DNA from: Oscillospiraceae bacterium
GTDB lineage: Bacteria > Bacillota > Clostridia > UBA1381
DNA length: 9,770 bases
Direction of reading: 5' to 3'
Assembly (NCBI GenBank): GCA_022508725.1
Contig: JAFLUR010000066.1
Span: 1 to 9,770 of the forward strand
Made by a program: the position numbers and the translations under genes. The notes under the pieces were generated by a model. That model made no database searches. It was not told the DNA's origin and was given only the letters and a program-made list of their open reading frames with translations. Positions 1 to 6,848 of the stretch are shown one piece after another (position 1 is the first letter of the stretch; each line of letters begins with the position of its first letter).

Positions 1-2052
1 CACCTGCTCAAGCATTTCGACATTGGCGCCGTCAAGAGTTCCGACCGTAAGCGCGCCGTTAAGCATAAATTTCATATTACCCGTACCCGACGCCTCCTTG
101 CCGGCAGTTGAAATCTGTTCCGAAACATCTGCCGCGGCAACGAGCTTTTCGGCAATGGACACGCTGTAGTTCTCTATAAATATAACCTTAATCTTATCAT
201 GTATGCGCTTATCATTGTTTACAATATCGGCAACCGCATTTATAAGCTTAATAATGAGCTTTGCTCTCGCATAGCCCGGAGCCGCCTTTGCGCCGAATAT
301 AAATGTTGTCTTATTAAATTCCATATTCGGATTTTCAACAAGCTTATTGTACAGCGCCATAATATGAAGTATATTAAGCAGCTGACGCTTATATTCATGC
401 AAACGCTTACACTGCAGATCGAAAATCGAATCGGGATCCACATCTATGCCGTTATGCTTTTTGATATACTCGGCAACCACCATTTTATTAGCCTTTTTGA
501 TTTTTGTAAACTCAGCCTGGAATTCGGGATCTTTCGCATACTTCTTAAGATTGTCAAGCTTTGTCGCATCTTTAAGCCAGCCTTCTCCGAGCTTTTCCGT
601 AATAAGAGCGGTAAGAGCCGGATTTGCATTTCCTATCCAGCGTCTGAAGGTAATACCGTTTGTAATGGCATGGAAACGCTTTTTATCCAATCTGTAATAA
701 TCCGCGAATATATCCTCAACGAGAATTTGAGTATGGAGCTTTGAAACACCGTTTATCGCAAAGCATGTCGCAAGGCAGAGATTTGCCATATAAACCTGAT
801 TATTTGCAAGTATGGCCATATACTGATGCTTTCCGTGATCTCCCGGATATACCTCTTCGAGATATTCCATAAGGCGTCTGTTTATTTCATCTATGATCAT
901 ATAAACGCGCGGGAGTACCCTCTCAAACATGGGAATTGACCATTTTTCGAGAGCCTCGCTCAATACCGTGTGATTTGTGTAAGCAAATACCTTTGTAACA
1001 ATGCCCCATGCTTCATCCCAGCCGAGCTCTTCTTCATCCATGAGAATACGCATCATCTCGGGAATAGCCATAGTCGGGTGTGTATCGTTAATATGAATAA
1101 CGACTTTATCCGGGAATATAGCCCAGTTTTTGCCGTGTCTTGCTTTAAATTCGTTCATGATCCACTGAATTGTCGCGGACACAAGGAAATACTGCTGCTT
1201 TAAGCGCAGCTCCTTTCCGTTTTCATGATTATCCTCGGGATAAAGGATATTCGAAATAACCTCCGCAAGCTGTCTTTCTTCAAATGCACGGCTGTAATTA
1301 CCCTTATTAAACTCCGCCATATTCATTGCGTCGGGTGATTTTGCACTCCAAAGTCTCAGCTTGTTGATAATTTTCGAATCATATCCGCACAGCGGCATAT
1401 CCGACGGAACAGCGATAATGGTATGCGAATTTTCATAATGGAATTTACATTTTCCGTCATTCCACTCCTGACGCACGGTACCGCCGAATTTAACCTCGAC
1501 AGACTCTTCTCTTCTCGATACTTCCCATATATTCGCACCGCCGTCAAGCCATGTATCCGGCAGCTCAACCTGATAGCCGTCAACAATTTTCTGGCGGAAC
1601 AGACCATACTCATAGCGTATTGTCGAACCGTATGCGGGCAGATCGAGAGTTGTCAGCGAATCGAGGAAACAAGCCGCCAAACGGCCGAGACCGCCGTTTC
1701 CGAGACCGGCATCGTTTTCATATTCCACAATATCGCTTATATCAACCCCGAGAGATGATAATACATTCGTATATTCTTTTGTTTTAAGAAGATTAAGTAT
1801 ATTTGTCGCAAAAGATCTTCCCATCAAAAACTCAAACGACAGATAGTAAAGCTTTTTCGAGCCCTCATTTTTTACTACCTGATGTGATTTTGACCATCTG
1901 TCCATAATAGTGTCGCGTATTTTGAGCGCACAAGCCGTATAAATCATTTTCGGAGTGGCATCATCAAGCGTTCTTCCGAAATAACGACCTACTTTTCCGA
2001 CAATATCCTCACGGAGCTGTTGTTCCTCAGCGGTTAATTTTAATTCCTGCAT
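1..2052 (-). CDS. glgP: Glycogen/starch phosphorylase (alpha-1,4-glucan phosphorylase), 3' end cut by window
   Basis: Cytoplasmic PLP enzyme of family GT35 that splits terminal alpha-1,4-linked glucose from glycogen with phosphate, giving glucose-1-phosphate. The minus-strand frame is open from an ATG at 2052 to the window edge: 684 codons, no stop. The protein begins MQELKLTAEEQQL. Family landmarks in order are LSFEFLMGR, AGLGNGGLGRLA (about 115-126), NDTHPT, TNHTVLSEALEKW, ITNGI, KRLHEYKRQ (from about 549), FGAKAAPGY (about 586-594) and EASGTGNMKF. In that last motif Lys661 (bases 70-72) matches the lysine that binds PLP in the family. Relatives are usually about 790-840 residues, so roughly the last 110-150 residues lie outside. 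The start is supported by GTGAGG at 2063-2068, 10 bases upstream. It has its own promoter 279 bases after glgA, so it can be expressed apart from the synthesis genes. The maltodextrin phosphorylase role (MalP) cannot be excluded, but the location favours GlgP. Confidence 0.96.
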   Translation of the reverse strand, partial: MQELKLTAEEQQLREDIVGKVGRYFGRTLDDATPKMIYTACALKIRDTIMDRWSKSHQVVKNEGSKKLYYLSFEFLMGRSFATNILNLLKTKEYTNVLSSLGVDISDIVEYENDAGLGNGGLGRLAACFLDSLTTLDLPAYGSTIRYEYGLFRQKIVDGYQVELPDTWLDGGANIWEVSRREESVEVKFGGTVRQEWNDGKCKFHYENSHTIIAVPSDMPLCGYDSKIINKLRLWSAKSPDAMNMAEFNKGNYSRAFEERQLAEVISNILYPEDNHENGKELRLKQQYFLVSATIQWIMNEFKARHGKNWAIFPDKVVIHINDTHPTMAIPEMMRILMDEEELGWDEAWGIVTKVFAYTNHTVLSEALEKWSIPMFERVLPRVYMIIDEINRRLMEYLEEVYPGDHGKHQYMAILANNQVYMANLCLATCFAINGVSKLHTQILVEDIFADYYRLDKKRFHAITNGITFRRWIGNANPALTALITEKLGEGWLKDATKLDNLKKYAKDPEFQAEFTKIKKANKMVVAEYIKKHNGIDVDPDSIFDLQCKRLHEYKRQLLNILHIMALYNKLVENPNMEFNKTTFIFGAKAAPGYARAKLIIKLINAVADIVNNDKRIHDKIKVIFIENYSVSIAEKLVAAADVSEQISTAGKEASGTGNMKFMLNGALTVGTLDGANVEMLEQV

Positions 2053-2101
2053 ATTTTTAATACCTCACTTTATTTATTATTGCATTACCCAATCTTTTCC
2101 T

Positions 2102-2119
2102 TATATCCTGACGGATATA
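2102..2119 (-). other. Short stem-loop in glgP 5' leader
   Basis: TATATCC (2102-2108) and GGATATA (2113-2119) form a perfect 7-bp inverted repeat with a 4-base loop. It lies in the predicted 84-base leader of glgP, after a run of seven T on the minus strand (2124-2130) and about 33 bases before the SD sequence. It does not mask the SD. It could affect mRNA stability or be a protein site; no known riboswitch is recognised. Confidence 0.4.
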
Positions 2120-2142
2120 CGACAAAAAAACCATCTTTTATC

Positions 2143-2171
2143 ATTATAACACAGAAAGATAAAAACATCAA
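2143..2171 (-). promoter_or_regulatory. Predicted sigma-70/SigA promoter of glgP
   Basis: On the minus strand, -35 TTGATG (2166-2171) is followed by an exact 17-bp spacer and -10 TATAAT (2143-2148). The -10 matches consensus 6/6 and is preceded by TGT, an extended -10. The transcript would start near 2136, leaving a leader of about 84 bases before the glgP ATG. The -35 box lies inside the downstream arm of the inverted repeat at 2160-2200. No CcpA-type cre site was seen nearby. Confidence 0.8.
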
Positions 2172-2200
2172 GCAATTTTTCATACTCCTTGATGTTTTTA
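2160..2200 (-). terminator. AT-rich inverted repeat, probable terminator between glgA and glgP
   Basis: TAAAAACATCAAG (2160-2172) and CTTGATGTTTTTA (2188-2200) form a perfect 13-bp inverted repeat with a 15-base loop. On the minus strand the stem ends in a U-rich stretch (GTTTTTATCTTT), as in an intrinsic terminator; the plus strand also ends in T residues, so it may work both ways. The stem has few GC pairs, so efficiency is uncertain. It sits about 130 bases after the glgA stop and overlaps the glgP promoter. Confidence 0.55.
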
Positions 2201-2309
2201 TTAACTATTTTCATATATGTGTATAAAATACAATAAAAATAATATTTTCGCCGACAAAAACTTAAAATAACCGATACTTATTTATTCCGCCTGTTTGCCT
2301 TTTTATTCC

Positions 2310-2334
2310 TGACGACAGGATCATCCTGTCGTCA
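2310..2334 (-). other. 25-base perfect palindromic stem-loop covering the glgA stop codon
   Basis: TGACGACAGGA (2310-2320) and TCCTGTCGTCA (2324-2334) form an 11-bp perfect stem with a 3-base loop. The glgA TGA stop (2332-2334) is part of the stem. On the minus strand the stem is followed by AGGAATAAAA, not by U residues, so it is not a classic terminator for glgA. On the plus strand it is followed by ATTTTTC, but no plus-strand gene reads into it. It may protect the glgA mRNA 3' end or pause RNA polymerase. Confidence 0.6.
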
Positions 2335-4200
2335 TTTTTCCGATTTTTCCGGAATACCGGTATCCGTGCCGCCTTTCGCGGTCCCCGATACTTCAGACGC
2401 CTCGGCGGTTTCGGATATCTTTGAACCAACCGAAGCTTTTGAAGCTTTCGGAGCTTCCGTACTCTCCGTACTCTTTGAAGCTTTCAAGCTCTCCGAACTC
2501 TTTTCGGTTTCCGGAGTTTTTGATGTTTTGGAAGTTTTTGAACCCTTTGAAGTCTTTGCGGCAGTTTTTGACGCTTTGGACGTTTTGGATGTTTTGGATG
2601 TCTTTGCGGATTTTGAAGTCTTTTTCGACTTTTCATCTCCGTTCTTTGCGGTCGATTCGGATGATGCTTTCGCCCCGGAATCGGACGCCTTTTTCCCGGA
2701 CGCCCTCTTCTTCACCGGTTTTTCCGATTCGTCAAGATTTTTTTTTTGCTCAACTTCAAACGGTATTCCCGTAATATCCGAGTACATACGGATATATTTG
2801 TCAGCCGACACGCTCCATGAAAAATCCTGACTCATGGCATTTTCGATGATCTTGTTCCATTCGTCGCGTCTGTCATAATATATTCCCTTTGCGTATCTTG
2901 TAACGAAAAGCATATCGTTTGCCGAGTACTGCGAGAATGAAAAGCCCGTTCCCTCTCCGGTATACTCGTTGTACGGAATGACCGTATCTTTCAATCCGCC
3001 CGTTTCGCGCACGATCGGAACGGTTCCGTATCTGAGGCTTATTATCTGACTGAGTCCGCACGGCTCAAATCTTGACGGCATAAGAAACGCGTCACACGCA
3101 GCATATATTTTATGGGCAAGCATATCCGAAAAATATATGTTTGCGGACAGCTTATCGGAATATTTCCATGCAAAATGACGGAACATATTCTCATAATGCG
3201 CATCTCCCGTACCCAATACAACAATTTGAACATCATCATTACAGAGCTGTTCGAGAGCCTGCGCGAGTATATCAAAGCCTTTCTGCTCGGTAAGTCTCGA
3301 CACTATGCCTATCATAAACTTATTCTCATCCTGCGGAAGATTAAGCTCCTCCTGCAGCTTGATCTTATTTATTTTCTTTTTATCAAGCACGGATTTTTTA
3401 TTGAATTTTTCATATATTTTATCATCGCTTTCGGGATCGTACTCCTCATATGATATACCGTTTACAATTCCTATAATATCGTTTCTTCTTGCGCTTAGGA
3501 GTCCGCTCAGCCCTTCTCCGTATTCCACCGTTGTTATTTCATTTGCGTATGTTTCGCTCACCGTGGATATTTTATCGGAATAAACCAAACCGCCCTTCAA
3601 AAGATTGGCATCGGTATAGAATTCAAGCTTATCCTTTGTAAAATAGGAATCGTTTATACCCATTATATCTTTAACGCCCTTTAATCCCCATCTTCCCTGG
3701 AATTTAAGATTGTGGACGGTCGTTACGGTTTTTATGTTCCTGAAAAACGGATTATCCTGAAAAACATCAAGATATACCGGAACCGCACCCGTCTGCCAGT
3801 CATTGCAGTGTATAAGATCGGGACGGAAATCAAGGCTCGGCAGTATCGACAAAAGAGCTTTGGAGAAAAACGCAAACTTCTCCATATCCTCATGAATATA
3901 ATTATATGGTCTGTCGCCGTTAAAATAAAACTCGTTATCTATAAAATAGAACGTGCACCCCTTATGCTCAAGACTGAATACTCCGCAATATTGCTTGCGC
4001 CATGCCATATCTATATATATGTGGTTTATATAAACCATTTTATCCTTATACTCCTGATGAATACATCTGTATTTAGGCATAATAACGCGGACATCGACAC
4101 CTTTTTCTTTCAGCGTTACGGGCAGTGTTCCCGCCACATCTCCCAGACCTCCCGTTTTTACAAACGGAGCCGCCTCAGAGGTTGCAAAAAGTATCTTCAT
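2332..4200 (-). CDS. glgA: Glycogen synthase (ADP-glucose type) with long Lys/Ser/Thr-rich C-terminal tail
   Basis: GT5 enzyme that transfers glucose from ADP-glucose to the non-reducing end of alpha-1,4-glucan. At 622 residues it is about 140 longer than the usual ~477. Visible motifs: N-terminal K15TGGLGD, which binds ADP-glucose; HCNDWQTG (131-138); TVHNLKFQG; SRLTEQKG (301-308), holding the conserved Arg and Lys; and SRFEPCGLSQ (376-385), with Glu379 at the family's catalytic position. The two Rossmann-like domains end near residue 480. Residues 485-622 are almost wholly Lys, Ser, Thr, Ala and Glu with no aromatic residue or Cys, so probably disordered. I chose ATG 4200 because MKILFATSEAAPF matches the family N-terminus and GGGAG lies 8 bases upstream; an in-frame TTG at 4227 would add nine residues and lacks a good SD. 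It follows glgD by 222 bases. Confidence 0.96.
   Translation of the reverse strand: MKILFATSEAAPFVKTGGLGDVAGTLPVTLKEKGVDVRVIMPKYRCIHQEYKDKMVYINHIYIDMAWRKQYCGVFSLEHKGCTFYFIDNEFYFNGDRPYNYIHEDMEKFAFFSKALLSILPSLDFRPDLIHCNDWQTGAVPVYLDVFQDNPFFRNIKTVTTVHNLKFQGRWGLKGVKDIMGINDSYFTKDKLEFYTDANLLKGGLVYSDKISTVSETYANEITTVEYGEGLSGLLSARRNDIIGIVNGISYEEYDPESDDKIYEKFNKKSVLDKKKINKIKLQEELNLPQDENKFMIGIVSRLTEQKGFDILAQALEQLCNDDVQIVVLGTGDAHYENMFRHFAWKYSDKLSANIYFSDMLAHKIYAACDAFLMPSRFEPCGLSQIISLRYGTVPIVRETGGLKDTVIPYNEYTGEGTGFSFSQYSANDMLFVTRYAKGIYYDRRDEWNKIIENAMSQDFSWSVSADKYIRMYSDITGIPFEVEQKKNLDESEKPVKKRASGKKASDSGAKASSESTAKNGDEKSKKTSKSAKTSKTSKTSKASKTAAKTSKGSKTSKTSKTPETEKSSESLKASKSTESTEAPKASKASVGSKISETAEASEVSGTAKGGTDTGIPEKSEK
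2518..2622 (-). repeat. Degenerate 9-base tandem repeat encoding Lys-x-x triplets in the GlgA tail
   Basis: These bases encode GlgA residues 527-561, where lysine recurs every third residue (527, 530, 533, 536, 539, 542, 545, then 549, 552, 555, 558, 561), mostly as Lys-Thr-Ser. At DNA level the plus strand shows 9-base units of the type GACGTTTTG and GATGTTTTG (about 2569-2600), with silent differences between copies. Such an array could grow or shrink by slippage in steps that keep the frame. Confidence 0.75.
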
Positions 4201-4208
4201 ATAGCATA

Positions 4209-4213
4209 CTCCC
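4209..4213 (-). promoter_or_regulatory. Ribosome binding site that fixes the glgA start
   Basis: GGGAG on the minus strand, within AAGGAAAGGGAG, lies 8 bases before ATG 4200. It is downstream of the alternative TTG at 4227, which has no comparable SD, so it supports the shorter protein. Confidence 0.75.
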
Positions 4214-4275
4214 TTTCCTTTATACAAAGAAACACCGTTTCGACCGGTTAAACCGCCGGCATTTCTCTGTTCAAT

Positions 4276-4295
4276 AATCTAATCTGATCTAATCT
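4276..4295 (-). repeat. Four tandem AGATT-type pentamers upstream of glgA
   Basis: Plus-strand AATCT AATCT GATCT AATCT (minus: AGATT AGATC AGATT AGATT) lies 76-95 bases before the glgA start. Just upstream on the minus strand is CATAAT (4301-4306), one mismatch from a -10 box, but I find no fitting -35, so an internal glgA promoter is only a weak possibility. The decamer AGATTAGATT also occurs at the predicted transcription start of glgB. Confidence 0.5.
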
Positions 4296-4349
4296 CATAT
4301 ATTATGTAAACAAACCTTCCCGATAGAAGCATTTCCTTTTTACTTGACA

Positions 4350-4388
4350 ATCTGCGGTCATGCCCCTTACGGATACACCACCGCAGAT
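4350..4388 (-). other. Stem-loop in the glgD-glgA gap
   Basis: ATCTGCGGT (4350-4358) and ACCGCAGAT (4380-4388) form a perfect 9-bp stem. The 21-base interval can fold further on the minus strand: UGU pairs with GCA and UCC with GGG around a bulged A, capped by GUAA, which fits the GNRA tetraloop pattern. It starts 35 bases after the glgD stop and is not followed by U residues, so it does not look like a terminator. It could be an mRNA processing or stability element separating glgBCD from glgA, or a regulator binding site. Confidence 0.55.
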
Positions 4389-4422
4389 ATCTCTCGATCT
4401 TTCTCCCCGGAATTCTGTCTGT

Positions 4423-5538
4423 TTATATAACCGTGCCCTTTGCAATGGCGAGCGGATAACTTTCCTGTCCCAAAAGCCTTCTTCCCTTTGTTATATGAAC
4501 CTCTTTGTCGAAAACAACATGGTTGAGCGCAACATCCTCATCTATAACGGAATCCTGCATAATAATGGAATTTTTAACAACCGAACCCTTGGCAATTTTT
4601 ACGCCTCTCGACAGGATACAATTTTCAACCGTACCGTCTATAATGCAGCCGTCCGAAACAAAGCTGTTTTCTATAGACGCATTTTCCCCGTATCTTGCCG
4701 GCGACTGATCCTTGCTCTTTGTGTATATCGGATTATCGACATTGAACAGCTCGTTGCGTATGTCCTCATTAAGGAAGATCATATTGTTCTTGTAATACGC
4801 TTTGAGAGAATCTATTTTATCGGTATATCCGGTATACTCATAACCGAATATTCTCATGCCTATCATTTTCTTTACAAGGGCGTCCTTTATAAAATCATGA
4901 TCTCCTCTTGCCGAGCACTCGTCGATGATACTCTGCAAAAGCGCCTTTTCCATAACAAACAGATCCATAGATGCATTCGCTGTCTTGGGATAATACGGAA
5001 GAACCTCTATATCGGTAACTCTCTTGTCAACATCAAGCTCGAGAAGCGTGTATCTCGAAAGCTCCGATTCCTCGATTCCGGTCATATCCTTATAGATAAT
5101 GGTAACATCCGCCTGACGGCTTCTGTGTGTTTCTATAACCTTTTTAAAATCTATATTGTAAAGACTGCTGCCTGTTGACAATATAACATAGGTCTGATGA
5201 CTTCTCTGTATAAAATCGGTCACGCCGGCGAGCATATCTATATCGCCCTTGATAACCCCGTACGAAACCTTATCCATATTCGGAGGAAGCAGATTAAGAC
5301 CTCCGTTTTTACGGTCCAAATCCCACGGTTTACCCGATTTTACATGGTCCATAAGCGAAGAATAATTGGATTCCGTAACAATTCCTATATTTGTTATACC
5401 CGCATTTGCCATATTTGAGAGGATAAAATCCACCAAACGAAATCTTCCGGCAAGCGGCAGAGCCGAAACCGCTCTTATATCTGTTATCGGGGGTATTTTG
5501 TTATCACTTGTAAGAATAATTCCCATTGTATCTCTCAT
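4423..5538 (-). CDS. glgD: GlgD, non-catalytic ADP-glucose pyrophosphorylase subunit
   Basis: Paralogue of GlgC, 371 residues, expected to pair with GlgC and raise its activity, as reported for Bacillus-type GlgC/GlgD. The fold is kept: LAGRFRLVDFILSNMANAGI (29-48) aligns with FGGKYRIIDFPLSNCVHSGI of GlgC, and GKPWDLDRKNGGLNLLP matches its WDLDR region. The C-terminal left-handed beta-helix covers about 285-345 (ENSFVSDGCIIDGTVENCIL). Active-site features are lost: the N-terminal GGQGSR loop reads TSDNKIP, and the catalytic GDH Asp is absent (LSTGSSLYNID, 120-130). The start at 5538 has a near-perfect SD, AGGAGGA (5546-5552), 7 bases upstream. It lies 32 bases after glgC, so the two are surely cotranscribed. 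Role as partner is inferred from the family. Confidence 0.95.
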   Translation of the reverse strand: MRDTMGIILTSDNKIPPITDIRAVSALPLAGRFRLVDFILSNMANAGITNIGIVTESNYSSLMDHVKSGKPWDLDRKNGGLNLLPPNMDKVSYGVIKGDIDMLAGVTDFIQRSHQTYVILSTGSSLYNIDFKKVIETHRSRQADVTIIYKDMTGIEESELSRYTLLELDVDKRVTDIEVLPYYPKTANASMDLFVMEKALLQSIIDECSARGDHDFIKDALVKKMIGMRIFGYEYTGYTDKIDSLKAYYKNNMIFLNEDIRNELFNVDNPIYTKSKDQSPARYGENASIENSFVSDGCIIDGTVENCILSRGVKIAKGSVVKNSIIMQDSVIDEDVALNHVVFDKEVHITKGRRLLGQESYPLAIAKGTVI

Positions 5539-5554
5539 CAGAAAATCCTCCTAA

Positions 5555-5577
5555 ACTCAACCTGTTTTACTCAACCT
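5555..5577 (-). repeat. Two 9-base direct repeats between glgC and glgD
   Basis: AGGTTGAGT on the minus strand occurs at 5569-5577 and 5555-5563, a period of 14 bases. The first copy contains the glgC stop codon TGA (5571-5573); the second ends just before the glgD SD. It is probably a small local duplication. Confidence 0.5.
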
Positions 5578-6827
5578 ATTTTTTCCTTTGACGCGCTCAG
5601 AACACTTCCGCCTGACAATATATCGCTCTGTACCATGGAATTTTTCAAAATCTCGGTACCCGAACCTATGATAACATTGTTTCCTATCAGAACAATGCCG
5701 TCCGTGCACATAGGCGACGCATACGGATTTTCCTCAGCCTCATTGACACCGATTTTCACACCGTCGTCAATGCAGGCTCCGGAGCCTATCACCGACTTTT
5801 CTATAACCGTATTCTTTCCGATCTTTACTCCCGGCATAATAACACAGTCCTTGATAACGCTTCCCTCACCGACCGTAACTCCTCCGAATACGATGGAGTG
5901 GTGAATTTCTCCGTAAACATTACAGCCCTCGGTAACTGTGGAATTTTTGATAACCGCGCCTTTTCCGACATAATGAGGCGCCGCCGTCGGATTTTTCGAG
6001 TATATGCTCCACTTTCTGTCGCCGAGATCGAATTTCGGAGGATTGGAAATGATGTCCATGTTGGCTTCCCAAAGGCTCTGAACGGTACCGACATCCTTCC
6101 AATAATCCTCAAATCTGTAGGTGTACATCTTTTCATTCTGAGAAAGCATATTCGGTATAATGTTTTTTCCGAAGTCATTTGACGAATTTTCATCGTTTTC
6201 ATCAAGAATAAGGTATTTTCTGAGAACCGACCAGTCGAAAATATAAATTCCCATCGATGCGAGATTGCTTTTCGGGTTTTTCGGTTTTTCCTCAAATTCG
6301 ATAATCGCGCCCTCCTCGTCAACATTCATAATTCCGAATCTGCTTGCTTCTTCCCATTCGACCGGCATTACCGCAATGGTTGCCGCCGCTCCTGCCGCCT
6401 TATGCTTTTCGAGCATTTTTCCGTAGTGCATCTTATATATATGATCACCCGAAAGAATAAGCACATATTTGGGATTAAACTGCTCAAGAAAAGGAATATT
6501 CTGGTATATGGCATTTGCCGTACCCTTGTACCATTCGCCCGACTCCGCTTTCTGATAAGGCGGAAGCACATACGCTCCTCCGTGCATACGGTCAAGGTCC
6601 CACGGCGAACCGTTTCCTATATATGTGTTAAGTTCAAGCGGCTGATACTGAGTAAGTACGCCCACAGTATCAATTCCGGAATGAACACAGTTGCTCAGCG
6701 GAAAATCAATAATTCTGTATTTGCCTCCGAACGGTACCGCCGGCTTTGCCACATTTTTTGTAAGTGCCCCCAAACGGCTTCCTTGACCTCCCGCAAGTAT
6801 CATCGCTACACATTCTTTTGAAATCAT
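5571..6827 (-). CDS. glgC: Glucose-1-phosphate adenylyltransferase (ADP-glucose pyrophosphorylase, catalytic)
   Basis: Makes ADP-glucose and pyrophosphate from ATP and glucose-1-phosphate, the committed step of glycogen synthesis. 418 residues from the chosen start. It has the nucleotide loop LAGGQGSRLG (11-20), KPAVPFGGKYRIIDFPLSN (28-46), WDLDR (76-80), SGDHIY with catalytic Asp128, SRFG (162-165), EEKP with Lys181 at the glucose-1-phosphate position, SMGIYIF (191-197), YWKDVGT (242-248) and a C-terminal left-handed beta-helix with hexapeptide repeats (about 285-400). I start at ATG 6827 because MISKECVAMILAGG fits the family and GGGAG lies 11 bases upstream. ATG 6845 would add six residues and lies 3 bases after the glgB stop, without a usable SD. 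It is probably translated together with glgB and glgD; the active enzyme is likely a GlgC/GlgD heterotetramer (inference). Confidence 0.96.
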   Translation of the reverse strand: MISKECVAMILAGGQGSRLGALTKNVAKPAVPFGGKYRIIDFPLSNCVHSGIDTVGVLTQYQPLELNTYIGNGSPWDLDRMHGGAYVLPPYQKAESGEWYKGTANAIYQNIPFLEQFNPKYVLILSGDHIYKMHYGKMLEKHKAAGAAATIAVMPVEWEEASRFGIMNVDEEGAIIEFEEKPKNPKSNLASMGIYIFDWSVLRKYLILDENDENSSNDFGKNIIPNMLSQNEKMYTYRFEDYWKDVGTVQSLWEANMDIISNPPKFDLGDRKWSIYSKNPTAAPHYVGKGAVIKNSTVTEGCNVYGEIHHSIVFGGVTVGEGSVIKDCVIMPGVKIGKNTVIEKSVIGSGACIDDGVKIGVNEAEENPYASPMCTDGIVLIGNNVIIGSGTEILKNSMVQSDILSGGSVLSASKEKIG

Positions 6828-6838
6828 GATATAATCAA

Positions 6839-6843
6839 CTCCC
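6839..6843 (-). promoter_or_regulatory. Ribosome binding site supporting the shorter glgC start
   Basis: GGGAG on the minus strand, 11 bases before ATG 6827. It lies inside the codons that would be used if translation began at ATG 6845, whose own upstream sequence (AAAAAATAACAA) has no SD. The 11-base spacing is a little long, so both starts remain possible. Confidence 0.5.
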
Positions 6844-6848
6844 ATTTG

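Noticed and set aside
2053..2331. CRISPR, tRNA or known riboswitch in the glgA-glgP gap and elsewhere
   Set aside because: No regularly spaced repeats, cloverleaf arms or recognisable aptamer cores were found on either strand.
2366..2830. Plus-strand open frame of 154 codons rich in Phe, Asp, Glu and Val opposite the glgA tail
   Set aside because: It is the antisense image of the Lys/Ser/Thr repeat: AAA/AAG codons read as TTT/CTT on the other strand. No SD and no family resemblance.
4301..4349. Internal promoter before glgA using CATAAT (4301-4306) or TTGTCA (minus, 4344-4349)
   Set aside because: CATAAT has no matching -35 at 16-18 bp, and TTGTCA has only a 3/6 -10 at 17 bp. Too weak to annotate as a promoter.
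4360..5178. Plus-strand open frame of 272 codons inside glgD
   Set aside because: It lies opposite a gene with clear family motifs, and its own translation shows no recognisable domain.
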